A stretch of DNA of 15,000 nt from Botryococcus braunii. Lineage: Eukaryota > Chlorophyta > Trebouxiophyceae. Location of the stretch: contig KV908433.1 in NCBI GenBank assembly GCA_002005505.1, positions 360,323-375,322 on the forward strand, written 5' to 3'. Positions 1 through 8,812 of this stretch are shown here, one piece after another; the stretch's first letter is position 1; every line of letters begins with the position of its first letter. The notes under the pieces were generated by a model. The model ran no database searches and had not been told where the DNA came from. It saw nothing but the letters and a program-made list of their open reading frames with translations. Position numbers and translations under genes: made by a program.

Positions 1-19
1 CGCTGTTCAACGAGAAGAA

Positions 20-1611
20 TCAATTGTCGATATCTATCGTGACCATGGTGGGTGGAAGACCCAATTCATGCCGCATAGCTTGCAGGGCGTTCTTAAAGTC
101 CGTAGCAAGCACAGCCTCTTTCCAGGGACTGGAGACCGTTAAGAACTCCAAATGCGTTAGCCTGGTTAGTGGCATGACTTGTGCGCTGCTTAAAGTGAAG
201 ACATTCTGGCCTGGCGTGGGCCAGTCCGACACCTTGAGCTTCTTCAGGTGTTTCAGTGCGGTTATATACCTCACATCTTCGTTCCAGAACCGTCCATCCA
301 ACATCCCTTTCAAACTCAAGGATCTCAACTGCGGGAATGCCTCCAAAACTTTAGCTGACATACGAACAAATACTCCCTCCGTGGTCACGTCTAGCTCATA
401 GAGCCGAGGCATTGGTGTCTGCGGAGTCAGGAAGCCGTTTCTGCAATCCGCAGTCGAGAAAACGACCTTGAAGGATTCCAGGTTAGTCAGGATGTTCCTG
501 AATTCGCACACATTGGTGAGATCTATGGGCCTAGGTCTCGTCACAGGCCGCATCACCATGGAGATGTGGCAAAGGCGTGCAAAGCCATCGGGGAGGAAGC
601 GTTTCGGGAAACGAGCTATGCAGCCTCGATTTGAAATTGTGTTTCCTGTAAACTCGCTCAATCTGAGGCTTGTGATAGAGGGCAGTAATGCGAGGAGAGA
701 GTCCAGGGCTACAATGTCAGGATCAGAGAGCCAACACGCTAGTTCCCGCAGTTGCTTCATTGGGCGAACGATCGTTTCCACTTGCTTCATGGTCAAATAC
801 TTTGTCATGAATAGTACCTGGAGGGAGGTGAGGCTGCACAGCCGCGTGGAGAATTCCAGCCAACAAAATTCATGGCACTCTACGGCGAGACGGGTGAGTT
901 GCCTTAAGCTAACAAGGGCCTGCATATCCTCAGCAGATTCCACATACACAATTCCCAGGGACTGTAAGCGAGTCAGACGGGGCTCGTTCACGAACGGGCC
1001 GAGCTCCCCATAAATTCCGTCTAAATTATCACAATGCAAGGTGCTAAGTTTGCCGCCCTGCAGAACTGCATGAGCGATACCGACCGCATCACAATAAGGG
1101 CCACCGTGCAACCGCAGCTCCAGGAGGCCACGGCAAGCCCCAAGTACAACAGCTGGTCCCTTGACTCTGGTTGCTGCAACAAATACTGCTCCACCGACAA
1201 TGCGGTTAGCCGGGTGGCGGCGGCAAGCAGTGGAGCGAGCGCTGCCAAGCTCTGAGCAGAACTTAGCTCCTCAGGGCCTTTCACCAAGTGGAGCTTGCCA
1301 AGGACAGAGCAAACTCTGGGTGAATTGAGCATGGCTGGGCATTGAGGAAGGCTAATGTGCAGGTCCAGATGCGTCAGAGCTGTAAAGATTAGCAGACCGT
1401 CGGGCAAAACAGGATGTCCACCAGAGGTAAGGAAGCGGAAATCATAAGAAAGGTGAGTGATCAATGAATTGGACTCAGTGCGAATCTTCTTGCATATGAG
1501 CTTAGCCGTCTTGATGTCGTCGGAAGACATTTTCAAGATGTCCAGTATCTTCAAACGAAGGCTTTCTGGTAGACCCAATAGATTAGGTCTGGAAGAACTA
1601 TCCCTGTGCAC
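20..1611 (-). pseudogene. F-box / leucine-rich-repeat-like protein gene, frameshifted
   Basis: Seen: two minus-strand open frames form one protein of about 530 residues. The N-terminal part (1611 to about 1193) carries an F-box-like segment starting NLLGLPESLRLKILDIL, then a helical SSDDIKTAKLICKKI stretch and leucine-rich strands such as LTHLDL. The pattern then jumps to another frame, running from about 1192 to the stop at 20-22, with further LRR-like units (LLELRLHGG, LTRLAVE, LTSLQVLF, ITSLRLSEF, LRSLSLKG, LKKLKVSD, LTHLEFLTV). Known: F-box/LRR proteins bind SKP1 and present substrates to SCF ubiquitin ligases through the repeats. Odd: one base is missing near 1192. The first codon of the open frame (1609-1611) is GTG, an in-frame TGA lies at 1615-1617, and no in-frame ATG precedes the F-box. 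A splice-acceptor-like CACAG at 1606-1610 could mark an exon start. A substrate cannot be inferred. It could be a real pseudogene or a live gene with an assembly error. Confidence 0.72.
1186..1200 (-). other. Single-base frameshift inside the F-box/LRR gene
   Basis: Upstream of this point the LRR pattern (LLAAATRLTALSV) is in the frame of the F-box. Downstream the pattern continues only in the frame that re-uses the last G of the GTG codon (GGAVFVAATR, then LLELRLHGG). This equals loss of one base on the minus strand at about 1192. The F-box frame stays open to 1021 but its residues no longer look LRR-like. No slippery heptamer or obvious GT-AG intron bridges the two frames. Confidence 0.65.
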
Positions 1612-3398
1612 ATGTCACGCAACCGATGGATCCGACACAAACTTTCATTCTATGAACAGGTAAAAACAGTTCGTGTCCTTCTAAGACATCTATGCAGCAG
1701 GTCAGGTATGACTCCCACTCCCCCAAATAAAAACTTATAGGACCCCCGGGGAGGGGACCCCGGCCAGGGAAAACAGCTTGGCTTTCTACAATCGGATGCT
1801 GTGTTTGGGTTTCAGAAGACCTTTGAATACATTATTATGACTATACCAGACACATCTCCTTTGTATACATATGGTATGTTCTTGATGAAGTGCGTCAGAC
1901 CGTCACCTTTCATTCTCACGAGTAGAAGTAGACCGCAGACGCCTTGCTGCAGTACTGGTAATCCTAGTCATTGCAGCAGTAAGTCTTTGACCAGTCTGAA
2001 TTAATCCCGATGAATATGAACTTCTGCAATATTCCCGAGCATCATATGGTGTGTCAATTGCACATTGTTGTCAATTGAAAGCACGTGAGCAGATGTACTC
2101 GCCTCGCACGTACAAGTCTCATTTTCAATTCATGGTTGCCCCCTAACAAATCCTAGCTATAGATAGTAATTCAAACCTCAACAGGCTAAATAGCAAGCAG
2201 CCACAGCATGTGCACAGGCATCTGCAAAACAGACGCTTCCAAAGGGATCTCCGGAGCCTTAAACGTTTCGATGAAGCCTTTGTATACATAACCTGATATT
2301 GTATTGTTATCTTGTGCAAGGACAGCGTTGGGCCACGGTCCCTACCCAAGATAAAAACTTAAATTTATTTTATCCTGATACTGGCTTTTGAGATAAATTG
2401 CAGTCAAAAGTTATGCGCAAAGGGAGCTGGGCGAATGCGTGTTTCGCAATATATCCAGATCCGAGCTCTTTTTCCTTGCGGAACGGCACTGCTCCAGCTT
2501 TACGTTCTGATACCCAACTCTTCTGCCACACACAAATTGTTGGTAACTAATAAACGCCTGACTAGAAAAGCATCCTTGGTCTGTATTCTTTCACGGCGTC
2601 CAATTGAACTTGCAAGGCCGCATCGAGTCCACGGCTTTACTGCTTGCAGAAATTTTAAAGGTGATGCGTATCTCCTCAAAAACGAAGAAAAGGACTCAAG
2701 GATATCAAGTCAGGAAGCGGACTACTTAGTCGTTACGACGACTTATTAGTAACAAAATCGTGTGGTTACCTGTCCCATGTTTGGAATTTTCTTTATTTGA
2801 AATTCACCTAGTGCCACTGAAGACTGATATTGCCAAGTTCAATATAAGCTCGTCAACGTTTCAGTCATAAAACGTCCATTACTAAAACTGTAGTAATACT
2901 CACAAGTGCTAATTAACTCTTGTAAATACATAGTTGATTAATCGATCAATATTGCCGCATTTACAGAGTCACCACCACTACACACCCTTGGATTCTACAA
3001 GGGTCCTGATTGAACGATTGTTTCAGACTTGAACTTAATCAATGAAGGTTGGAAGGGACGGGAGTGGCGAAGCTCAAAGATCAACAAAATCGAAAAAGTT
3101 TGGAAATCCGAACTTGAGCTTCAGCCGGAGTGGTGGTGGTGATAATACCGCTCCTGTCCATTTAAACCTTCAACTAAATAAAGTAGATGTAATTATAGCC
3201 AGTTCTCATGGTCGACTGGGTAGGTCAGATGGGGAGAACACCACTTCACAATAAATTGTTTTGGGACTGCAGCAGTTTCACGCCAAGATGTTTTCCGGAT
3301 CATGGTCCATTCTCTCCAGAACCTTCTGATTCTCATCAACTCCCAGCAAAAGTTACCGTTAGTAGTACAAACCCTTCAACCATCCCCAACTCCCCATG
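1612..3398. other. Intergenic stretch with no supported gene
   Basis: About 1.8 kb with only short open frames. The longest ATG-started one is 104 codons (2435-2749, plus) and shows no domain, so I do not call it. On the minus strand a TATAAG at 1739-1734 lies about 125 bp upstream of the F-box gene and could be a TATA element, but this is weak. A small hairpin with arms ACCCTTG / CAAGGGT sits at 2984-3004. The string ATAAAAACTT occurs both at about 1727 and about 2350, possibly by chance. Confidence 0.5.
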
Positions 3399-3457
3399 TT
3401 CACGCGCGCACGCACACACACGCGCCCGCGCGCGCGCACACATACACACACACACAC

Positions 3458-3504
<47 letters not shown>

Positions 3505-3685
3505 GACACACACACACACACACACACAGAAACACACCCACACACAAGCACACCCACACACACAGGCACACACACACGCACGCACGCACGCACCCACACA
3601 CACGCTCGTGCAACACAAACACACACACGCACGCACACACATACATAAACACACATACACACACACACACACAGACACAAACACA

Positions 3686-3740
<55 letters not shown>

Positions 3741-3803
3741 CACACACAAACACACACGCACGCACGCACACTCGCACGCACTCACGCGTGCGCACGTGCA
3801 CGT
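3399..3803. repeat. Long imperfect (CA)n microsatellite
   Basis: About 400 bp of nearly continuous CA dinucleotides, interrupted by CG-rich blocks at the left end (CGCGCGCACG), by CACG runs, and by single changes such as CAGA, CATA and CAAA. Translation in any frame gives only Thr/His or Cys/Val repeats, so the long open frames across it are artefacts. The interruptions suggest an older array than the uniform one at 4754-4841. Alternating purine-pyrimidine DNA of this length can adopt Z-form, which is general knowledge rather than something seen here. Confidence 0.97.
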
Positions 3804-4059
3804 TCAAAACCACAAACTGGCATACACTTTCTCCCATGCATACACACGTGGACACAAATAAATTCTCAATCTTGCACCCATCAGGGGTTCCCTCGCGCTC
3901 GCTCCGACATGCATACACATTTATACATATATGTGTATGTACACCTTTCACAACACATATTCACGTGCATGGAATGATGCTGACGCAAACGGACACTATT
4001 TATACAACACAAATTCACAAGCTTGCCGGTGTGCTCACGCACACAGTGACCACCCCACA

Positions 4060-4085
4060 CCCCTAACCTAAACCCTGCCCTAAAC
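4060..4085 (+). repeat. Short degenerate telomere-like motif
   Basis: The sequence reads CCCTAACC TAAACCCTG CCCTAAAC, a loose match to three CCCTAAA units of the plant and green-algal telomere repeat. It is only about 26 bp and imperfect, so it may be an interstitial relic or chance. No array continues on either side. Confidence 0.3.
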
Positions 4086-4289
4086 TCTATTCCCGTGTGC
4101 TCATACATTACCTTTGATGCTTGTGCTGTTTGGTCTTAGGCAAGCCTTTTTTGTACAACTGTTTGGCATCTTTGCCTGACTTGCAAATATCTACAGCTTC
4201 TCCCCATCCTGCTATTGTAATTTCAAACGTTGCGTGATATCATGATCCTTTGGTTTTTGCATTTCTGGAAATGTTATTGGACCCTAGCA

Positions 4290-4324
4290 CTAAGCTCCCA
4301 GTTAGGCCTAAACTAGGAGCTTAG
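4290..4324. repeat. Near-perfect 35-bp palindrome
   Basis: The left arm is CTAAGCTCC C AGTTAGG and the right arm is CCTAAACT A GGAGCTTAG. They pair throughout apart from one mismatch and one unpaired base, with AGGCCT at the centre and effectively no loop. It lies in non-coding sequence 125 bp before the 51-bp tandem repeat. It could form a cruciform or a snap-back RNA hairpin. No protein frame explains it. Confidence 0.8.
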
Positions 4325-4448
4325 CTTAATTTCATGGATCCAATGGATCAATGCTTTGAGGAGCCTTCATAATGGTCCGTCTTTCATAATCCATAATATT
4401 CCAGGGAAAAAAAGCAACGTTCCGAAACAAGGACTGTTCCGGTCTTGA

Positions 4449-4560
4449 TCCTATCTTTATGGTTTAGGAGTGAGAGATGAGGTTAAGGTATAGGCATGGT
4501 CCTATATTTAGGGTTAAGTTGAGAGAGTTGAGGATAAGATATAAGGCTGGTCCTATAGGT
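4449..4560. repeat. 51-bp tandem repeat, about 2.2 copies
   Basis: Units start at 4449, 4500 and 4551, each with TCCTAT, at an exact 51-bp period. The first two units share about three quarters of their bases (for example TTAGGAGTGAGAGATGAGG against TTAAGTTGAGAGAGTTGAGG). The third unit is cut after TCCTATA, where the hairpin at 4559 begins. The divergence implies an old duplication. Confidence 0.78.
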
Positions 4561-4659
4561 GCATACCAACGGAACGTATAGCTATCTTTAGGCTTAAGTG
4601 TTACTGTTCAAAACGAATAGCGGAACAGCGGAACAACTATACGTTCCATTGGCATGCAC
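4559..4659 (-). repeat. 23-bp inverted repeat with a 55-nt loop
   Basis: The left arm is 4559-4581 and the right arm 4637-4659. Twenty-one of 23 positions pair exactly. The two exceptions are A:C and C:A on the plus strand, which become U:G and G:U on the minus strand, so a minus-strand RNA would pair along all 23 positions. The loop carries a direct GCGGAACA GCGGAACA repeat. It could be a hairpin RNA precursor or a small foldback element. No transcription evidence is visible. Confidence 0.75.
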
Positions 4660-4749
4660 AATCTTCGATCTCATACTTGATCCCCGCCCCCCGGCCTATC
4701 ATTTGCTTGAATTACAAGAGCATCTACCCTCCTCCACTTCAACAAGAGT

Positions 4750-4753
<4 letters not shown>

Positions 4754-4841
<88 letters not shown>
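4754..4841. repeat. Uniform (CA)44 microsatellite
   Basis: Eighty-eight bases of alternating A and C with no interruption, much cleaner than the array at 3399-3803, which suggests recent expansion. It ends exactly where a TGTAAC terminus begins at 4842. Confidence 0.98.
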
Positions 4842-4843
<2 letters not shown>

Positions 4844-5084
4844 TAACAGTGACTAGGACCAGGTTCGAATTGGCTAAGTGCTCGGGTCGGATCCGTGTTA
4901 TCATGGTCCTTCTGGATAAGGTCTCGTGGAAAGTGCAGTACGGCAAGTGTGCCTGGTAGTAGCGTAGCTCAAGAGACGTGTCCCTAGTCGGCGCAACAAG
5001 GATACAGATTGTAAGGGATTCCGTGCAAGCTTAATGTAACGTTCCGTCTCATTTCCTAAACCCTCTAATTGCACTACTCTTACA
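4842..5084. repeat. Possible solo LTR inserted in a (CA)n tract
   Basis: This 243-bp segment begins TGTAACAGTG and ends ACTCTTACA, so its ends are the inverted pair TGTAA/TTACA that fits LTR termini. Both sides are (CA)n, as if one microsatellite had been split, and CACAC borders each end as would a 5-bp target duplication (uninformative in a repeat). It shares CTAGGACCA with the better LTR at 5224-5396. There is no polypurine tract or primer site beside it. The last 15 bases plus two more recur exactly at 6160-6176. It could instead be ordinary sequence between two microsatellites. Confidence 0.4.
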
Positions 5085-5088
5085 CACA

Positions 5089-5134
<46 letters not shown>

Positions 5135-5167
5135 CACATACACATACACACTGACACACACACACAC

Positions 5168-5223
<56 letters not shown>
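5085..5223. repeat. Interrupted (CA)n microsatellite
   Basis: About 140 bp of CA repeats broken by CATA, CACG, CTGA and CGGA variants in the middle (about 5128-5170), followed by a clean run to 5223. It lies between two LTR-like segments and touches both. It may be the continuation of the array at 4754-4841. Confidence 0.95.
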
Positions 5224-5225
<2 letters not shown>

Positions 5226-5396
5226 TAGCGCTCAGCGGAATCGAACCTAGGACCATCGCCTGGCGTGCCCTGCCATAGTGGTCTCAGATCGGAATCGAAA
5301 ACCCAAAAGAGGCGTTGCACGTGATCGGACGTACGAGATCGAATTAGATCTCGTATATGAACTCGATTCGGACGGGGACGCATTCCGCGCGTTACA
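5224..5396 (-). mobile_element. LTR of a retrotransposon (3' LTR, minus orientation)
   Basis: This 173-bp segment runs on the plus strand from TGTAGCGC to GCGTTACA. Its ends form a TG...CA inverted pair (TGTAACGC against TGTAGCGC, 7 of 8). On the minus strand it is immediately preceded by a purine run (AAGGGGGAAGGGA, 5409-5397) of the kind that primes plus-strand synthesis in LTR retrotransposons. A second, partial copy of its plus-strand start lies at 10027-10095 with three substitutions in 63 aligned bases plus a 6-bp insertion. An internal hairpin has arms TACGAGATC (5332-5340) and GATCTCGTA (5347-5355). The minus strand also holds GGTTCGATTCC, a perfect Pol III B-box match, so a tRNA-derived SINE is the alternative reading. 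Confidence 0.55.
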
Positions 5397-5409
5397 TCCC
5401 TTCCCCCTT
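5397..5409 (-). promoter_or_regulatory. Polypurine tract next to the LTR
   Basis: On the minus strand AAGGGGGAAGGGA directly precedes the TGTAACGC end of the LTR. In LTR retrotransposons this position holds the RNase H-resistant primer for plus-strand DNA. Its presence argues against a solo LTR and for an element whose internal region extends towards higher coordinates. Confidence 0.5.
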
Positions 5410-5643
5410 AAAAGGAAGCCCACCGCTTTGGAGGTAGGCACGTCGGATAGGTAGGTCCTGTGGCATCCATGTGCTCTACCAGCTTGGCCTCTACCGGAAG
5501 TAGGAAGGGAGAAGACGCCCCACCCGAAAACGAGGACAGAAACCAATCGCCGATACCAATTGTAGTGCTCAAAGCGCTAAGGAAAGGAGGAGACATCAGT
5601 AATGGGATTGGAACATGGCCAAATGCCAGTTACATCAGTTGAC

Positions 5644-5920
5644 TGTGCCAACGGTAGATGATAAATATCCATATGTATATGTTTATGCGTATATGCTCAA
5701 TGGTTCTCTAGCATGGCATCCTACTTCCCTCGATAGGCTCGGGCGGGACCCGAAAGGCAATCCCCCGATAGGCAGTACATAGGAGCCGGCTAGGCATTGT
5801 CCCGCCATGAGCCAGTGGAACGGGAGACGAGCAGAATCCCCACATGTCACAAGCGGAAGCTAATGACTACAGCAATACGAGGAGACCGTTACATCTGCCC
5901 CCCCCCCCCCCGCCCCCTTA
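5644..5920 (-). mobile_element. Second LTR-like segment with a G-rich tract
   Basis: On the minus strand a purine run (TAAGGGGGCG, then 14 G and CAGA, 5920-5894) abuts TGTAACGGT, the same arrangement as at 5396-5409. A candidate opposite end is TGTGCCAACGGT at 5644, giving a TG...CA segment of 250 bp with only partly matching ends. The minus strand has a TATA-rich stretch near 5660-5690, as a U3 promoter might. I found no second copy in the window, so the boundaries are uncertain and chance is possible. Confidence 0.3.
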
Positions 5921-6052
5921 AGTCGCGTCCCCCTTCGGTAACTGCCTGAAATTTCAATGGGCAATAACGGGATAGAAGTGGCAGTACGACTAAGCTGTAC
6001 ATGTCCCATACCATGACAACTTAGCCAGTGACTTGTAAATGCGACATGTCTA

Positions 6053-6075
6053 CACGTGCACGGCACGTTCACGTG
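6053..6075. promoter_or_regulatory. Two CACGTG boxes 17 bp apart
   Basis: CACGTGCACGGCACGTT is followed directly by CACGTGCACGGTGCTGT, so a 17-bp unit is duplicated and presents two CACGTG palindromes (6053-6058 and 6070-6075). CACGTG is the G-box bound by bHLH and bZIP factors in plants and algae. No gene start lies nearby, so function is unproven. Confidence 0.3.
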
Positions 6076-6159
6076 CACGGTGCTGTAATCAATTAGAAAC
6101 CGAGGGAAATCAGTGAGGGAACGACCCTTAGTGCCATGACAAGGGGTAAGTTACTGGAG

Positions 6160-6176
6160 TGCACTACTCTTACACA
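6160..6176. repeat. 17-bp exact copy of the sequence at 5070-5086
   Basis: TGCACTACTCTTACACA is identical at both places. At 5070-5086 it spans the right end of the 243-bp LTR-like segment and the first two bases of the microsatellite. Upstream, GTGCAGTACG (4933) and GTGGCAGTACG (5978) also resemble each other, so 5978-6174 may be a decayed second copy of that segment. The intervening sequence does not align by eye. Confidence 0.4.
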
Positions 6177-6179
6177 ACC

Positions 6180-8340
6180 AGGGCTTCAGTCCACTTCAGT
6201 CCGGAATGAGGATCTTACATGTCAAGGTGATCTCCTGAAGTGCTGCAAGCCAAATAAAGATTCTGCGCTTCTATCTAGGTTCACCTTTGGAACCATATTA
6301 TGTCCCACATTTGGGAATGCGAGCGTGATCGGGCCAGGATGCAGCCCGTTCTGCAGGTTCGACGGCGTCCCGTGATGTTCCGGGTCACGTGCACATGCCA
6401 ACCCGAATTCAAGTTTTTGGACCAGGAAAAATTTTCCTAATCCTAGAGACACACAGAGAGGTTCCCCAGTACGGATTCCAGGACGCCCTTGGATCCCCTA
6501 CCCCTCCTAGGTATCACGCCCGTGAGAGAGTATGTAGGGTAACAAGAGGCTATCACAAGTACCCACCAAGCTACTCTCTGGTTCCCAAGAGTTATGCTCT
6601 GTGCCATGCCCATCCCCATATTATGAGTTTCGAGTAGGTCTCCCTTTCCTACTTTAATCATTTGACCTCATTTAAAAATTTCCCGTTTGATAATATATGT
6701 GGCAGTGAGGAGGGGGGTCCTCTAAGAAGATGGCAATAATGCCATTTCATGCGGGAAGGGAAGGGGGGCTTTATTCTAGCAACAGAGCAGATGATCTTTA
6801 CAATGCTACAAGCCAATCCAAGAGGCAACTCATTCTGCAGGTGTGGACTTTTTTTCCGGGCTAGGCATTGCAAAACAAAATAGAGCACCTTCACACCCAC
6901 AATGCATATCATGTCCCTCTTGCCCTTGCAACGGTTATTGTGCTCCTTGAGCGACATATTAACATCATGCGTGTGACGCTAAGATGGGCAAATGCATATG
7001 GCATTGGGAGGGATTGGTAGGTTGGTAGAGTTAAGTCAGGAAATTCTTTGTAAACTTTATGAATAAGTGGGTTGTAATGTAGGCAATCTGGTACTGCGAA
7101 ATCAAAAATATAAGCGATCAGCCAACACATATTGTGAGGCTAAGTGCTACTGTAATTCACAACAAATGTGGCTTATCTGGTTGGAGATCCCATTTTTTTG
7201 TTGCCGGATACGTAAGGCATGGTAATGGCAGCCATAACATTGGCCAAAGAAGCGCGCTCGTTGTCGCCTCGCACAATGTATCCTTGCTTTTGGAAGCCGT
7301 GTAAGCCGTTTGAACCCTCATAGGTCCTCTGTCCTTAGGACACTGCAATAAGCCCACACTTCAGCTTAGTATTGGCTTGTACAGATGTGATTTTTTGACA
7401 CCTTCCGTCACAACTTCCCACAACCGTGAGACTTAAAACGTGTGAATTTGAAGCATGCTGCACAGAGGAATTAAAATACGAATTAACCCGTTGATGTCAG
7501 TCATTAAACAATGCTTTGAGATTTTCAGTGTTGCATTGCATTGCAATCGTTGCGGCAAATAGCCGGCATATGCTATCAATTGTCTATCATACTCACGCTC
7601 TGCAAAACTTGGGTACAAATGCTAAGCATGTATAGACACTAACAAAGCATTGCCAGACCCTTGTAACCATCAAGCTTGCAAAAGCAATCCAATTTACTAG
7701 GATCAGCATTCAACCAATTAGGGCCAACATGTGCTTGGGCATGATGTTAATCTTCTTTTTGTGTTCCTCAATACGTTGGTGTGCCCAATAAGCTAGAAAG
7801 TTAAAGATTGGTAGTGGGGGTTGCAAGTCATATTATTACTGCCACCGAAGCGGTGGTCCTTGGCTTGTCATATCAAAATGTGGACTTAAAGCATAAGGAA
7901 GTAATTCAGAATTTATACATGAAGTATTGATACCTTTCTTATTGATAACTTAAAAAAGAAATTTGGCAGGCAAAAGAAAATTACGAAATGTGTGAGAGGC
8001 TGGCCACATAACAACCAGGAAACGTGTCAACACTTGCCCACAGGCCAAAAAAAACATTGTACTTGAATTTGCCTGACACTTGCCTGACACAACAAGCTTG
8101 TCTTCAATTTGCTGAATGAAAAGTACTTCAGATTGTACAATCGAAGTACACATGTGAATACTTCGATAACCATATAAACATTTTTGGCAATGAGTAAAAC
8201 AGTGGGGTCGGTCAAAGTTTTCATGCGCATCGTTGTGCTGACGCGTAAGTTGCAGGGTTTCTGCAACGAAATACCTGTTTTACACGAGGACGGCTCCAAG
8301 GTTTAGAATTCTAAAAGAAAGGCATGAGTGCCATAACTTC
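6180..8340. other. Non-coding stretch with small repeats only
   Basis: About 2.2 kb without a recognisable gene; open frames stay below 100 codons on both strands. It contains an exact 11-bp tandem duplication (TTGCCTGACAC twice, 8069-8090) and a hairpin with arms TCGAAGTA / TACTTCGA (8141-8166). No gag, protease, integrase or reverse-transcriptase motif is visible, although the region lies between the two LTR-like copies. Confidence 0.6.
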
Positions 8341-8343
8341 AGA

Positions 8344-8440
8344 GCCAAAGATTTTGGGATTAGATTGGTACCATATGCAGGGGATTAGATTGGTGCGGTG
8401 TGCCAAAGATTATATGATTAAATTGGTACCAGCAGGGTAC
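8344..8440. repeat. 58-bp-spaced direct repeat
   Basis: GCCAAAGATTTTGGGATTAG at 8344 recurs as GCCAAAGATTATATGATTAA at 8402, and both continue with ATTGGTACCA and then GCAGGG. A third ATTAGATTGGT lies between them (8384 onward). The copies are diverged and non-coding. Confidence 0.65.
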
Positions 8441-8670
8441 TAATTGGAGGTGGACAAACATAGTACTAGTGGTCGTGATTTTATGCTTCAAGAACAACGC
8501 AAGGGCTTAGGCCCACGAGATAATGTGTGACCGCTTGGGTCAGGTCAAATTAACTTGGGTAATATTTAAGGTAAATTAACAGTGTTTGAACTTTACATTC
8601 GCGTCGTTCGCAAACGCGTACCATGCCTCAGACTTGAGAATATCACACCATCTTGCTAGATGTTAAGAGG

Positions 8671-8708
8671 GTATCTTCTTTTGAACATCGATGTTCAAAA
8701 GAAGATAC
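8671..8708. repeat. Perfect 38-bp palindrome
   Basis: The left half GTATCTTCTTTTGAACATC and the right half GATGTTCAAAAGAAGATAC are exact reverse complements with no spacer. The symmetry stops at the next base on each side. Eight-base arms ACACCATC (8645-8652) and GATGGTGT (8750-8757) enclose it more widely. No coding frame or known site explains it. Confidence 0.97.
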
Positions 8709-8762
8709 TTGATATCATAAAAGTAACAAACATGACGTTCAAATAGGCTGATGGTGTTAGAC

Positions 8763-8812
8763 AACCCACATCATGGCATGGGTTACATGAGACACATTGA
8801 AGAGGTGTCTCA
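8763..8812. repeat. Two adjacent short hairpins
   Basis: Arms AACCCA / TGGGTT (8763-8784) and TGAGACAC / GTGTCTCA with a 9-nt loop (8788-8812) follow the 38-bp palindrome by about 55 bp. Each is short alone; their clustering is what stands out. Confidence 0.6.

Noticed and set aside
2435..2749. 104-codon ATG-started frame on the plus strand
   Set aside because: No domain, signal or compositional support; length is within chance for this base composition.
3042..3254. 70-codon ATG-started frame
   Set aside because: Hydrophilic and low-information, with no recognisable motif and no neighbouring exons.
3208..4066. Several long open frames on both strands
   Set aside because: They translate the (CA)n array into Thr/His or Cys/Val repeats; open length comes from the dinucleotide alone.
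3399..5223. CRISPR-like array
   Set aside because: The periodicity is dinucleotide, with no direct repeats of 25-40 bp separated by unique spacers.
4842..6380. Complete tRNA genes suggested by GGTTCGA words (about 4862, 5239, 6356)
   Set aside because: No acceptor stem, D-arm or anticodon arm can be folded, and the T-stem does not pair.
7700..7800. Minus-strand peptide KKINIMPKHMLAL resembling the histone H2A stretch KK-x-x-I-x-P-x-H
   Set aside because: Similarity covers only about 14 residues, a stop follows at once, and no histone-like sequence flanks it.
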